From positions 1,054,001 to 1,118,000 of the forward strand of contig OZ243951.1 in assembly GCA_965214565.1 (NCBI GenBank): a DNA stretch of 64,000 nt. Direction: 5' to 3'. Below the pieces are notes generated by a model. It was not told the DNA's origin and did no database searches. It saw only the letters and a program-made list of their open reading frames with translations. Below are positions 26,691 through 37,245 of this stretch, piece by piece. Every line of letters starts with the position of its first letter. Positions within the stretch are counted from its first letter, which is position 1. A program made the translations under genes and the position numbers. The DNA is from VXYK01 sp965214565. GTDB lineage: Bacteria > Actinomycetota > Acidimicrobiia > Acidimicrobiales > Aldehydirespiratoraceae.

Positions 26691-26721
26691 AAGAGGAGCG
26701 CAGGTTTGAAGCAGGGAGAAG

Positions 26722-27588
26722 ATGAACAGACGCACCTTCTGGGGGTTCACGGTACCCAGCGTGGCCGTGATGCTGCTGTTGATGGTCTTCCCGCTGCTGA
26801 CGACCATCTGGCTGGGTTTCCACAAGCTGCTGCTGCGCGACCTGAACAACCCGGAGTGGATCGGGTTCGACAACTACAGAGACCTGCTGTCCGACCCCGA
26901 GTTCTGGGCAGCCTTCCGGTTCACGATGGTGTTCGTCGCCGTCGTCGTGCCCGCCACGATGATCCTCGGGCTGTGCACGGCGCTGCTCCTTGACCGGGTC
27001 GGTCGGGGGCGAAGCATCTACCTGGCCGCCTTGCTGTTGCCGTTCATCGTGACGCCCGTGGTCGGATCACTCGTCTATAAGGACCTGTTCGAGCGGGGCG
27101 GGCTGCTGGCCTGGTTGTGGGAGGTGATCACCGACGACCCGTTCGCGGTCAACTCTGGAAACGTCAAGTGGCTGATCATCATCCAGGCGATCTGGAACAT
27201 CATGCCGTTCGCGATGATCACCTTCTTCGCCGGCCTGCAGACACTCCCCGGGGAGCGGGTGGAGGCCGCGGCCATCGACGGAGCGAATTTCTGGCGGAAC
27301 CTCTGGCATGTGATCCTGCCCCATCTGAGGGTGCTCATACTCTTCGTGGGGCTCATCTCGATCATGGACGCCTACCGGGTCTACGACCAGGTCTTCGTGT
27401 GGACCGGCAACAGGTTCACCGATGCCCACACCCTGCAGGTGTACAACGTGCGGATCGCCACTGCCTTCGACATCGGTCGGCTCGGGAAGGGCAACGCCAT
27501 GGCGGTCCTGACCGTGATCGGCATCTTCGTGGTGCTCATTCCGTTCCTGTGGCGCAGCTACAAGGACCAGATCGAGGAGAGGGTGTGA
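26722..27588 (+). CDS. Carbohydrate-type ABC transporter permease (MalF-like)
   Basis: 288 residues with about six membrane segments (for example FWGFTVPSVAVMLLLMVFPLLTTIWL and AFRFTMVFVAVVVPATMILGLCTALLL). The cytoplasmic coupling loop reads VEAAAIDGANFWRNLWHVILPHL, the EAA motif that contacts the ATPase. RBS AGGGAGAAG precedes ATG 26722. It pairs with the permease 4 bp downstream and the ATPase at 29822 to form the importer. Confidence 0.93.
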   Translation: MNRRTFWGFTVPSVAVMLLLMVFPLLTTIWLGFHKLLLRDLNNPEWIGFDNYRDLLSDPEFWAAFRFTMVFVAVVVPATMILGLCTALLLDRVGRGRSIYLAALLLPFIVTPVVGSLVYKDLFERGGLLAWLWEVITDDPFAVNSGNVKWLIIIQAIWNIMPFAMITFFAGLQTLPGERVEAAAIDGANFWRNLWHVILPHLRVLILFVGLISIMDAYRVYDQVFVWTGNRFTDAHTLQVYNVRIATAFDIGRLGKGNAMAVLTVIGIFVVLIPFLWRSYKDQIEERV

Positions 27589-27592
27589 GCAG

Positions 27593-28669
27593 ATGAAGAA
27601 AACAACACCCCTATCCCGTTTCGGACTCCACGCCACGCTGGTTGCGCTGGTGGTCTGGAGCGTGCTCCCCTTCGTCTGGACCTTCCAGACTTCGATCAAG
27701 TTCACCCGCGACGTAGCAGCCAAGAAACCGGTCCTCTGGGGCTACGAGACCACCGCCAACGCCTACAAGGCGTTCTGGCTCGATGCCGACGACGTCAACA
27801 TGTGGAGCGTCCTAGTCTACATTCTGGCGGTTGCGGCAATCTGCACCGTGCTGGGCCAGATCGGCCGGCGTGTGCGCCACGGCTGGCCGTGGTTCGGAGG
27901 CGTCGCTGTCGTGATCTTCGCCGCACTGTGGCGTTTCCCAAAGATCTGGGAGGCCAACGACGAATACGACTTCTTGATCAACAGCATCGTCGTCACGGTG
28001 CTCACAATGCTCATCTCGTTGTCGATCGGACTCCTCGCGGGCTATGGACTCGCCCGCTACACCGGCATTTCAGGGGCGGTGATCCTGATCATCGCCCTCG
28101 GCTTCAGGGCCCTGCCGCGCACCGCGTTCGTGCTCCCCTACTTCTTCGGCGCCAAGGAGATCGACGACTGGTTGACGAGGACCGGCGTGGGTTCGTGGAA
28201 CTTCCCGCTGATCGACTTCCCTGGCATCGACACCCTGCAGATCCTCGACACTCGTCTGGCCATCGTGCTGGCACTGGTGGCGGTGAACCAGCCGTTCACG
28301 ATCTGGATGTTCCGCAGCTTCTTCATGGAGGTTCCCAAGGAGATCGAGGAGGCAGCAATGATGGACGGCGCCACCCGGCTCCAGGCGTTCCGCAAGGTGA
28401 TCATCCCCATGATGTGGCCGGCGATCATCGCCACCGGGCTGTTCACCATGCTGCTGGCCTACAACGAGTACCTGTTCGTACGGGTCCTGGCCCCGACCGA
28501 ATGGACCCTGCCCGTGGCAATCGTCTCGCTGACCGGCGGCGAGAGTTCCAGAACCATAACCGAGGCCGCCGCGGCATCGGTCTCGATCACGCTGCCCATA
28601 GTCGTGGTCATCATCTTGTTCCAGAAGCATCTTGTGAAAGGACTCGGCGCTGGTGCCGTGAAGGGTTGA
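27593..28669 (+). CDS. Carbohydrate-type ABC transporter permease (MalG-like) with extra N-terminal membrane segments
   Basis: 358 residues, 70-80 more than most MalG relatives. The EAA loop EEAAMMDGATRLQAFRKVIIP and the C-terminal LFQKHLVKGLGAGAVKG are canonical. The extra length is between the first membrane helix and the usual core: WSVLVYILAVAAICTVLGQIG and WPWFGGVAVVIFAALWRFP look like two added membrane segments. Its TGA overlaps the ATG of the SnoaL-like gene (TGATG, 28667-28671). Confidence 0.93.
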   Translation: MKKTTPLSRFGLHATLVALVVWSVLPFVWTFQTSIKFTRDVAAKKPVLWGYETTANAYKAFWLDADDVNMWSVLVYILAVAAICTVLGQIGRRVRHGWPWFGGVAVVIFAALWRFPKIWEANDEYDFLINSIVVTVLTMLISLSIGLLAGYGLARYTGISGAVILIIALGFRALPRTAFVLPYFFGAKEIDDWLTRTGVGSWNFPLIDFPGIDTLQILDTRLAIVLALVAVNQPFTIWMFRSFFMEVPKEIEEAAMMDGATRLQAFRKVIIPMMWPAIIATGLFTMLLAYNEYLFVRVLAPTEWTLPVAIVSLTGGESSRTITEAAAASVSITLPIVVVIILFQKHLVKGLGAGAVKG

Positions 28670-29799
28670 TGTCTGAGAATCTGCACACTGAGAAACTGCA
28701 AACTGCCAAACGTGTGGTCCTCGACTATTACGAGGCTCTCGACAGCGCGCAGCATGGCGAGATTCCGGCTGTGTTGGCCCAGCACACCGCAGAGGACTAC
28801 CGGTGGCGCGGCATGCACCCCTTCAACGAGATCAGCAGCGCCGACGAAGTGGCTGAACGGTTCCACATGCCGTTGCGCGCGTCGTTCGCTCCGTTGCAGC
28901 GCAGGCCCGACATCTTCCTCGCCGGTCTCAACACCGCTGCCCAACGAGCAGGCGAGGGAGCTGGAAGCGAGGTCTGGGTGTGCCAGATGGGGAACCTCCT
29001 CGGCCTGTTCGACCGTGCCTGGATGGACATCCCGCCGACGAGGAAGATGTGTTTCATCCGCTATGCCGAGTTCCACCGAGTCAACGGCGACAGAATTGCC
29101 GAGACCGCCTTCTTCACCGACATCATCAGCGTGATGCGCCAGGCGGGCTGCTATCCGCTGCCCCCGCAGACCGGCTCGTCGCACATCTACCCCGGCCCCC
29201 GAACCCACGACGGTCTGCTGTTCGACGCCTGCGACCCCGGCGAGGGCACAGCCACCATGGCTCTGGTGGACGAGATGATCGCCGACCTGCTGCACGGCAA
29301 CGAGGTGGGCAACGAGACGGGGCAGAACATCATGCCCCGCTCGCTGCTGGCCAGGTGCTGGCACGAGGACATGATCTGGGCCGGTCCCGAAGGCATCGGG
29401 GCCACCTACACAATCGACCGCTATCAGCAGCAGCACCAGCACCCGTTCCGGACGAACCTGTTCGACAAGACCTTCAACGGGCATGTGGCACGGTTCGCTG
29501 AGGGCAACTACGCCTGTTTCTTCGGCTGGCCGAACCTGACCGTCACCGCGCAGGGCGGCTTCTGCGGCCTGCCCGGATCAGACGTTCCCGCCGACATGCG
29601 AGTGGTCGACGTCTACCGCCGTGACGGCGACAAGCTCGCGGAGAACTGGGTGTTCATCGACATGTTGAACTGGCTCAACATGCAGGGGCTCGATGCCCTG
29701 GCCCGAATGCGTCAGCTGCTGGGGGTAGAAGAGTTCCGCGCCGAGAGCATTCACGAGTCCGATTGGGAGCGGCCGGGCGGGCCGACCCCCAACGGCTAG
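28669..29799 (+). CDS. Double-domain SnoaL/NTF2-like protein, copy 2
   Basis: 376 residues with two SnoaL-type domains: first VVLDYYEALDSAQHGEIPAVLAQH, second RSLLARCWHEDMIWAGPEGIGATYTIDRY followed by NYACFFGWPNLTVTAQ and ENWVFIDMLNWLNMQGLD. The second domain aligns well with that of the 32173 product (WYGPAGIGTGRGVDGF; ENWVLVDLLHVWDQLG). ATG 28669 overlaps the permease stop. Found between transporter permease and ATPase genes, it is part of the pathway core rather than a bystander. Likely an isomerase, hydrolase or cyclase; chemistry unknown. Confidence 0.8.
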   Translation: MSENLHTEKLQTAKRVVLDYYEALDSAQHGEIPAVLAQHTAEDYRWRGMHPFNEISSADEVAERFHMPLRASFAPLQRRPDIFLAGLNTAAQRAGEGAGSEVWVCQMGNLLGLFDRAWMDIPPTRKMCFIRYAEFHRVNGDRIAETAFFTDIISVMRQAGCYPLPPQTGSSHIYPGPRTHDGLLFDACDPGEGTATMALVDEMIADLLHGNEVGNETGQNIMPRSLLARCWHEDMIWAGPEGIGATYTIDRYQQQHQHPFRTNLFDKTFNGHVARFAEGNYACFFGWPNLTVTAQGGFCGLPGSDVPADMRVVDVYRRDGDKLAENWVFIDMLNWLNMQGLDALARMRQLLGVEEFRAESIHESDWERPGGPTPNG

Positions 29800-29821
29800 A
29801 GAGAAAGTGGGGAGAGAGAAG

Positions 29822-30997
29822 ATGTCTACAGTAACGCTTGACAAACTCACCAAGGTCTACCCAAACGGGTTCCAGGCCATCACCGATTTGAGCTTGACAC
29901 TCTCAGAGGGCGAGTTCCTGGTGTTGGTGGGTCCGTCGGGCTGCGGCAAGTCCACGGCGCTGCGAATGATCGCTGGACTGGAGGACATCAGCAGCGGAGA
30001 CCTGTACGTGGGTTCCAGGCGGCTCAACGACGTCCCGCCCAAGGACCGAGACATCGCCATGGTGTTCCAGAGCTATGCGCTCTACCCGCAGATGACCGTC
30101 GCTGAGAACATCGGGTTCCCGCTGAAGCTCCGCAAGGTCGCCAAGAAGGACCGTTCGCAGCAGGTGCAGCAGGCAGCCCAGATCCTCGAACTCACCGAGC
30201 AGCTCGAGAGCAAGCCCTCGATGCTGTCGGGGGGCCAGCGACAACGGGTCGCCATGGGGCGCGCGATCGTGCGCAAACCCGCCCTGTTCCTGATGGACGA
30301 ACCGTTGTCGAACCTCGACGCCAAGCTGCGGGTGCAGATGCGGGCCGATATCGCCGCCATCCAGAGCGACTTGGGGGTGACCACGTTCTATGTCACCCAC
30401 GACCAGGTCGAGGCGATGACCATGGGCGAAAGGGTGGCTGTCATCAAGGACGGAGTGCTCCAGCAGGTGGCGCCCCCCGAAGAGCTGTATGCCCATCCCG
30501 ATAACGTGTTCGTGGCCGCTTTCATCGGGTCGCCGTCGATGAACCTCTACGAGGCGAAGCTCTCCGCGGCAGACGGCGGCGGGCACCTCCTGCAACTCGG
30601 AGACCATCGACTGGCCGTGTCACCTTCGTTGATGGATACTCGTCCTGCTCTGGCCCGATACGTCGACCAGCCGCTCGTGGTCGGGATCCGCCCCGAGGAT
30701 CTCGAGGATGCAGCGGTTGCGCCCGACCACCCCGCCGATCAACGCATCTCCGCCAAGATCGAAGTGCGGGAGGCCCTCGGTGCGGAGACGCTGATGCATT
30801 TCAGCATCGCTGCGCCAACGGTCGACAGCGGAGACCCCGACGCTCTCGATGAACTAGGAGAGGAGGACACCGGTCGCTGCACCGCACGATTCAGTGCTGC
30901 TACCCGTGCTCGGGTGGGCGACCACATCGAGATCAATGTAGACACTGAGCACCTGCACTTCTTCGACCCAGCGACCCACGAGGCGATCAGATCTTGA
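29822..30997 (+). CDS. ABC transporter ATP-binding protein (UgpC/MsmX/MalK-type)
   Basis: 391 residues. Walker A GPSGCGKST, Q-loop VFQSYALYPQMT, signature LSGGQRQR, Walker B LFLMDEPLSNLDAKL and H-loop VTHDQVEAM are intact. The C-terminal ~150 residues are the TOBE/OB regulatory domain (FIGSPSMNLYEAKL, VGIRPEDLED) found in MalK-type subunits. Energises the two permeases at 26722 and 27593. ATG 29822 has the RBS GGGGAGAGAG; a GTG-like upstream start would add only five residues. The stop overlaps the TTG of the next gene. Confidence 0.95.
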   Translation: MSTVTLDKLTKVYPNGFQAITDLSLTLSEGEFLVLVGPSGCGKSTALRMIAGLEDISSGDLYVGSRRLNDVPPKDRDIAMVFQSYALYPQMTVAENIGFPLKLRKVAKKDRSQQVQQAAQILELTEQLESKPSMLSGGQRQRVAMGRAIVRKPALFLMDEPLSNLDAKLRVQMRADIAAIQSDLGVTTFYVTHDQVEAMTMGERVAVIKDGVLQQVAPPEELYAHPDNVFVAAFIGSPSMNLYEAKLSAADGGGHLLQLGDHRLAVSPSLMDTRPALARYVDQPLVVGIRPEDLEDAAVAPDHPADQRISAKIEVREALGAETLMHFSIAAPTVDSGDPDALDELGEEDTGRCTARFSAATRARVGDHIEINVDTEHLHFFDPATHEAIRS

Positions 30998-32136
30998 AGA
31001 CCAGCACCGACCGCATCCTGACCACCCATGGCGGCAGCCTGCCGCGTTCTGAGGCTGTGACGCGCGGGGTCTTCGCCATCGACAACGAGGAAGACATCGA
31101 CCTCGATGAGCATCACAGGGTGGTCTCCGCAGCGGTCGCCGAGGTCGTCGCCCGCCAGGTGGCCGTCGGCATAGACGTGGTGAGCGACGGCGAGATGAGC
31201 AAGCTCAGCTACGCCACCTACATCAAACATCGCGTCACCGGTTTCGAGGGTGACAGCCCCCGGCGCGCACCCGCCGACCTCGAGGAGCATCCGTCCTTCC
31301 TGGAGCGTCAAGCCAAGACGGGAGGCACTCCGACCTACAAGCGACCCATGTGTGTCGGCCCGGTCGAGGTCATGGACTCCGAGCCGTGCAAGGCGGACAT
31401 CGCCAATCTGCGGGCGGCCGCCGATGCCAGCCAACCGGTTGAGGCATTCATGAACGCTGCTTCACCAGGGGTTATCGCGCTGTTTCAACCCGACGACTAC
31501 TACGGCGACCACGAGGCCTACCTCTACGCGCTTGCCGAGGCCATGCGGGTCGAGTATGAGGCCATCGTCGCAGCAGGTTTCGCGCTGCAACTCGACTCCC
31601 CCGACTTAGGTCTGGGCCGTCACATGATGTTCAAGGGACGGCCGGACTCAGAATATGAGCGGTTGGCCAACATCCACGTCGAGGCACTCAACCACGCCGT
31701 ACGCAACATCGCCGCTGACCGCATGCGACTTCACATCTGCTGGGGGAACTACGAGGGCCCCCACACCCACGATGCGCCCATGTCGCAGGTCTTGCCCATC
31801 GCCTTGAAAGCCAAGCCGCAGGCTCTGCTGTTCGAGTCGGCCAACCCGCGCCACGCCCACGAATGGGCCGTATTCGCCGAGGCGGACCTGCCCGACGACA
31901 AGGTGCTGGTGCCCGGTGTCATCGACACGACCACACACTTCGTCGAGCACCCGGAGTTGATCGCTCAGCGGATCGGGCGCTTCACCGCGATCGTCGGTCG
32001 TGAGCGGGTGATGGCGAGCACGGACTGCGGCTTCTCGACCTTCGCCGGTTATGCGGGAGTGGATCCCGAGATCGCCTATGCCAAGTTGGCGTCGCTGGTC
32101 GAAGGTGCCGCCCTGGTCTCCCAACGGCTCTGGTGA
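30994..32136 (+). CDS. MetE C-terminal-like zinc methyltransferase (cobalamin-independent methionine synthase family)
   Basis: 380 residues, a single UROD/MetE beta-barrel. It opens with ILTTHGGSLPR, the family signature, and retains the four zinc-ligand positions: His and Cys in RLHICWGNYEG, Glu in LLFESANPRH, and Cys in ASTDCGFSTF. Stand-alone MetE-like barrels of this length are not full methionine synthases; they are thought to be methyl- or alkyl-transferases to thiols. In this operon a demethylating step on the imported compound is an attractive inference. The start is TTG 30994, overlapping the ATPase stop (TTGA). Confidence 0.85.
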   Translation: MKTSTDRILTTHGGSLPRSEAVTRGVFAIDNEEDIDLDEHHRVVSAAVAEVVARQVAVGIDVVSDGEMSKLSYATYIKHRVTGFEGDSPRRAPADLEEHPSFLERQAKTGGTPTYKRPMCVGPVEVMDSEPCKADIANLRAAADASQPVEAFMNAASPGVIALFQPDDYYGDHEAYLYALAEAMRVEYEAIVAAGFALQLDSPDLGLGRHMMFKGRPDSEYERLANIHVEALNHAVRNIAADRMRLHICWGNYEGPHTHDAPMSQVLPIALKAKPQALLFESANPRHAHEWAVFAEADLPDDKVLVPGVIDTTTHFVEHPELIAQRIGRFTAIVGRERVMASTDCGFSTFAGYAGVDPEIAYAKLASLVEGAALVSQRLW

Positions 32137-32172
32137 GCCGGGTGTGAGCCTGATCGTGTCAAGGAGGGCCCG

Positions 32173-33216
32173 ATGACTGTTCATGACGAAAACAAACGCC
32201 TTTGCAGGAAGCTCACCAATTCGATGTACCACTGGACCGACGACTCGGTACGGTCAGCGCTGGCGGAAGTCTTCGCTGCTGACGCCGCGGTACGTCTGGC
32301 GTTCCCTTTCGAGGATCTCGACGGGCCCGAAGGTCTGTGGGACCAGGCACTGAGTGCACTGTCGGCGGCGATGCCCGACATCGAGCGCCGTGACTACATC
32401 GTCATGGCCGGTCCCGACGGTCAGGGCGAGAGCTGGGTCGGATGCTGCGGCCACTACACAGGCACCTGGTTGAGGCCATTGTTGGGGATTCCGGCGAGCG
32501 GACAGCAGGCCGCGATGCGATTCCACGAGTTCTTCCATGTCGTTGACGGTCGGGTCGTGGAGATGCAGGCCCTGTGGGACCTGCCCGAGTTGATGATGCA
32601 GTCCGGGGTCTGGCCAATGGGTCCCAGCCTCGGCCGTTTCTGGCATGCTCCCGGCCCTGCAACGGTTGACGGGTGCAGCGAAGGCCCGCATGATGATGCC
32701 GTCTCTACGGACAGTGTCGACTGGGTGCTGGGGATGCTCGACGACATGGGCCGCCATCCCGCCGAGTCCGAGGAGGCTATGCGTCTGGACCACTGGTGGC
32801 ACCCGAAGTTCAGTTGGTACGGTCCCGCGGGTATCGGCACCGGCCGCGGCGTCGACGGTTTCCGCAACTGGCATCAGATCCCGTTTCTGGCTGCAATGCC
32901 TGATCGCAGGGTCAATTTCGGGACGGTCAGCCACTTCTTCGGCGACAGCGACTATGTGGGTGTCACCGCCTGGCCGGGGATGGCGATGACGCTCAGCGGT
33001 GACGGTTGGCTCGGCATCGCACCCGCAGGCAGGGAAATTACGATGCGCAGCCTCGACTTCTGGCGGCTGGAAACCGACCCGGCCACCGGTCGAAGGTCGA
33101 TCCGCGAGAACTGGGTGCTGGTTGACCTGCTCCATGTCTGGGATCAGTTGGGTGTGGACATCCTGCTGAGAATGCAGGAGCTGGATCGCCCCCGACGCCT
33201 GACCCGCAACGCCTGA
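32173..33216 (+). CDS. Double-domain SnoaL/NTF2-like protein, copy 3
   Basis: 347 residues, two SnoaL-type domains: MYHWTDDSVRSALAEVFAADA at the N-terminus and HWWHPKFSWYGPAGIGTGRGV in the second half. Closest relative in the window is the 28669 product. ATG 32173 has the excellent RBS AAGGAGGG. The final codons (LTRNA) are embedded in a 14-bp tandem repeat, so the C-terminus may vary. Last gene of the LacI-controlled operon. Confidence 0.8.
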   Translation: MTVHDENKRLCRKLTNSMYHWTDDSVRSALAEVFAADAAVRLAFPFEDLDGPEGLWDQALSALSAAMPDIERRDYIVMAGPDGQGESWVGCCGHYTGTWLRPLLGIPASGQQAAMRFHEFFHVVDGRVVEMQALWDLPELMMQSGVWPMGPSLGRFWHAPGPATVDGCSEGPHDDAVSTDSVDWVLGMLDDMGRHPAESEEAMRLDHWWHPKFSWYGPAGIGTGRGVDGFRNWHQIPFLAAMPDRRVNFGTVSHFFGDSDYVGVTAWPGMAMTLSGDGWLGIAPAGREITMRSLDFWRLETDPATGRRSIRENWVLVDLLHVWDQLGVDILLRMQELDRPRRLTRNA

Positions 33217-33262
33217 CCCGCCCAGGGCCTGACCCGCAACGCCTGACCCGCAACGCCTGACC
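33197..33262. repeat. 14-bp tandem repeat across a gene end
   Basis: GCCTGACCCGCAAC occurs at 33197, 33227 and 33241, with a variant unit at 33211-33226 and a partial at 33255-33262. It spans the stop codon of the SnoaL-like gene (TGA 33214-33216). Confidence 0.8.
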
Positions 33263-33330
33263 TAAATCTGCGCGTTCAGCCACAACATGTGTGGCTCAGC
33301 GCGCGGATTTCGTGGGAGACTCGGCGTTCA

Positions 33331-34308
33331 ATGACCGAGACGATGAGTTCTGCCGTCCAGATTGAACGCACCGGGGGTCCCGAGGTGATGGGGCTCGTGC
33401 AACGGGCCGATCCGGAACCCGGGCCGGGTGAACTGCTCGTGGAGGTGGCCGCGGCCGGGGTGAACTTTATTGACACCTACCACCGCAGCGGGCTCTATCC
33501 CCTGCCGTTACCGGCGGTGCTGGGTCAAGAAGGAGCCGGGACCGTGATCGCGACCGGCGACAGAACCGAGGGCTTCGCAGTCGGTGATCGTGTCGCTTGG
33601 TGCGGTTCTGGCGGCTCCTACGCAGAGCGAACCGTGGTGCGTGCGGCGGTAGCGATCCGGGTCCCCGACGACATCGGCATCGAGGTCGCGGCCGCGGTTC
33701 CGCTGCAGGGGATGACCGCTCACTACCTGGCCAGCGACTGCCCCCGTCTTCAGCCCGGTGACCGCTGCCTCATCCATGCCGCAGCAGGCGGGACCGGACG
33801 GTTGCTGGTGCAGATGGCCAAGCTGCGCGGGGCTGAGGTGATCGCCACCGTCGGCAGCGACGACAAGGTTGCGCTGGCCCGTTCGGCCGGCGCAGACCAT
33901 GTGGTGAACTACACCACCACCGACCTTGTGACAGGTGTCGAAGCTGCGGTGGGGCCTGACGCGATCGATGTGGTCTACGACGGGGTGGGGGCCGCTGTCT
34001 ATGACGACAGCCTCCAACTGTTGCGTCCCCGAGGGGCGATGGTGACCTTCGGCAACGCCTCGGGGCCCGTCGAGCCCAAGCCGCCGCTGCACCTGATGGG
34101 CAAGTCGCTGTGGCTGACCCGACCGACGCTGTGGTCCTTCATCAGCGAGCGAAGCGAACTGGAGGCTCGCGCAGCCGAGTTGTTCGGCTGGATCTCCTCA
34201 GGCGAACTGGATGTGCGCATCGCTGCCCGTCTTGGCCTGGCCGACGCTCCAGAGGCCCACCGCCTAATCCAGAGCCGCTCGTTGGCCGGCAAGATCCTGC
34301 TTGTCTAA
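33331..34308 (+). CDS. NADPH:quinone oxidoreductase-like MDR protein
   Basis: 325 residues, zinc-free medium-chain reductase. GVNFIDTYHRSGLYPLPLPAVLGQEGAG is the quinone oxidoreductase (QOR) substrate-domain block, and AAAGGTGRLLVQMAKLRGAEV the NADPH-binding motif; the C-terminus APEAHRLIQSRSLAGKILLV is canonical. ATG 33331 is favoured, with ATG 33343 possible. Reduces quinones or enones; in vivo role here not evident. It stands apart from the operon upstream by a repeat-containing gap. Confidence 0.92.
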   Translation: MTETMSSAVQIERTGGPEVMGLVQRADPEPGPGELLVEVAAAGVNFIDTYHRSGLYPLPLPAVLGQEGAGTVIATGDRTEGFAVGDRVAWCGSGGSYAERTVVRAAVAIRVPDDIGIEVAAAVPLQGMTAHYLASDCPRLQPGDRCLIHAAAGGTGRLLVQMAKLRGAEVIATVGSDDKVALARSAGADHVVNYTTTDLVTGVEAAVGPDAIDVVYDGVGAAVYDDSLQLLRPRGAMVTFGNASGPVEPKPPLHLMGKSLWLTRPTLWSFISERSELEARAAELFGWISSGELDVRIAARLGLADAPEAHRLIQSRSLAGKILLV

Positions 34309-34417
34309 TTGTCTATTTTGATGCTGTGTAGTGAAAAAATTCAGTTGAATCAACCGTTAGTCGGCTGGCGACTCGACAGCTGACGCCCATGCGGTGTGCA
34401 GGCGATAGTGTCAGGCC

Positions 34418-35932
<1,515 letters not shown>

Positions 35933-36063
35933 GCCGAACGCAAGCGGCGATCCGACATGATCTTAACCATGCGCTCGAAGAGGCCGCGGCCTGAGAGACA
36001 CAGAGCACGACCCTCGCTTGGCAGGGGCCGGTCGCGGAGTCAACCCGCTCGGTATTTGACCCA

Positions 36064-37245
36064 ATGACGGCCTCGTGGCTGGAAACACCGCAGGGCGCCG
36101 TCTGGCCGACCGCTGAGGGCGACGAGACGAACCCGTTCGTGCATTACCGGCGACTGTTGTGGTCGTGGCATCGCTGGATCGGCGCCGGTCTGAGCGATGA
36201 CGACTTCGTCGCGGTGACCCGCGCCCTCGACGACTCGGTCAGCCAGGTGGCCGGGACCGGTTTCGTTACTACTCCAGCCCGCTGGGTCAATTCGCTCGGC
36301 ACAGGCTCGCAAACGCCGGTCTTCGCCAAGGACGAGACGGGCAACGTCGGCGGCTCCCATAAAGCCCGCCACCTCATGGGCCTGCTGCTGCATCTGGCAG
36401 TCGATGCCGTCGCCAACGATGTTCGACTCGCCATCTCCTCATGCGGCAACGCTGCACTCGGTGCTGCCACCGTGGCCCGCGCCGCGGGCCGCCCGATCGA
36501 CGTCTTCATCCCGACCTGGGCCGATCCCAAAGTCGTGTCGGTCCTTGACAGTCTCGAAGCCACGATCCACGTCTGTGAACGTCGAACCGGCGAGTCCGGC
36601 GACCCTTGCATGCTGCGCTTCCAGGAAGCTGTACAAGGCGGTGCGCTGCCTTTCGGTGTTCAAGCCACCGAGAACCTGTGGACGCTCGACGGCGGCCGCA
36701 CCATCGGTTGGGAGCTGGCCGATCAACTCGGAGCCGAGGGAGCGGACCATGTGCTCATCCAGGTCGGCGGCGGCGCCTTGCTGACGAGCTGCGCTATCGG
36801 CCTGCTCGAGGGTGCCGCCCTCGGGCCGCTCGGGCGTGCGCCCCGCGTTTGGGCGGTGCAAGCGGAGCAGTGCGCGCCTTTCGAGAGGGCTTGGTCGCAG
36901 ATACCTCCCGCAACCAGCGTGGACGAGCGCCTAGGTCTCGCCGAGCAGCAAGCCGAGAAGTTGATGACCCCCTGGCCCGATCCGTCGTCGGCCGCTAGCG
37001 GCATCCTCGACGACGTCACCTACGACTGGCTCGGCGTGGCCCGTGCCCTGCTGCTGACCGGCGGCTCATCCGTGCTGGCCTCAGAAGACGACATCGAATC
37101 CGGCAACCAAGGAGTCCGCGCCGCCGGCTACAACGCAGACCACACCGGCAGCGCCGGATACGCAGGCCTGCTCGCAGCAATCCGGCAAGGCACCATCGCC
37201 CCCACCGACCGTACCACCGTGCTCATCACCGGCGTCCGCCGCTAG
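36064..37245 (+). CDS. PLP-dependent threonine synthase/ammonia-lyase-like enzyme
   Basis: 393 residues, fold type II PLP enzyme. Lys in NVGGSHKARHLMG is the likely cofactor Lys; SSCGNAALG is the Asn-loop; QVGGGALLTSC is the Gly-rich phosphate cup; TGGSSVLAS lies near the end. The set fits threonine synthase, threonine dehydratase or diaminopropionate ammonia-lyase relatives. A Ser/Thr-type beta elimination is likely, exact substrate unknown. Its stop codon lies inside an 11-bp inverted repeat shared with the convergent gene. Confidence 0.8.
   Translation: MTASWLETPQGAVWPTAEGDETNPFVHYRRLLWSWHRWIGAGLSDDDFVAVTRALDDSVSQVAGTGFVTTPARWVNSLGTGSQTPVFAKDETGNVGGSHKARHLMGLLLHLAVDAVANDVRLAISSCGNAALGAATVARAAGRPIDVFIPTWADPKVVSVLDSLEATIHVCERRTGESGDPCMLRFQEAVQGGALPFGVQATENLWTLDGGRTIGWELADQLGAEGADHVLIQVGGGALLTSCAIGLLEGAALGPLGRAPRVWAVQAEQCAPFERAWSQIPPATSVDERLGLAEQQAEKLMTPWPDPSSAASGILDDVTYDWLGVARALLLTGGSSVLASEDDIESGNQGVRAAGYNADHTGSAGYAGLLAAIRQGTIAPTDRTTVLITGVRR

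Noticed and set aside
27802..28668. Upstream extension of the 28669 SnoaL-like gene
   Set aside because: It is out-of-frame reading of the MalG-like permease gene.
35981..35992. Palindrome AGGCCGCGGCCT after the 34418 gene as terminator
   Set aside because: It is a self-complementary 12-mer with no room for a loop, so it cannot form a normal terminator hairpin.
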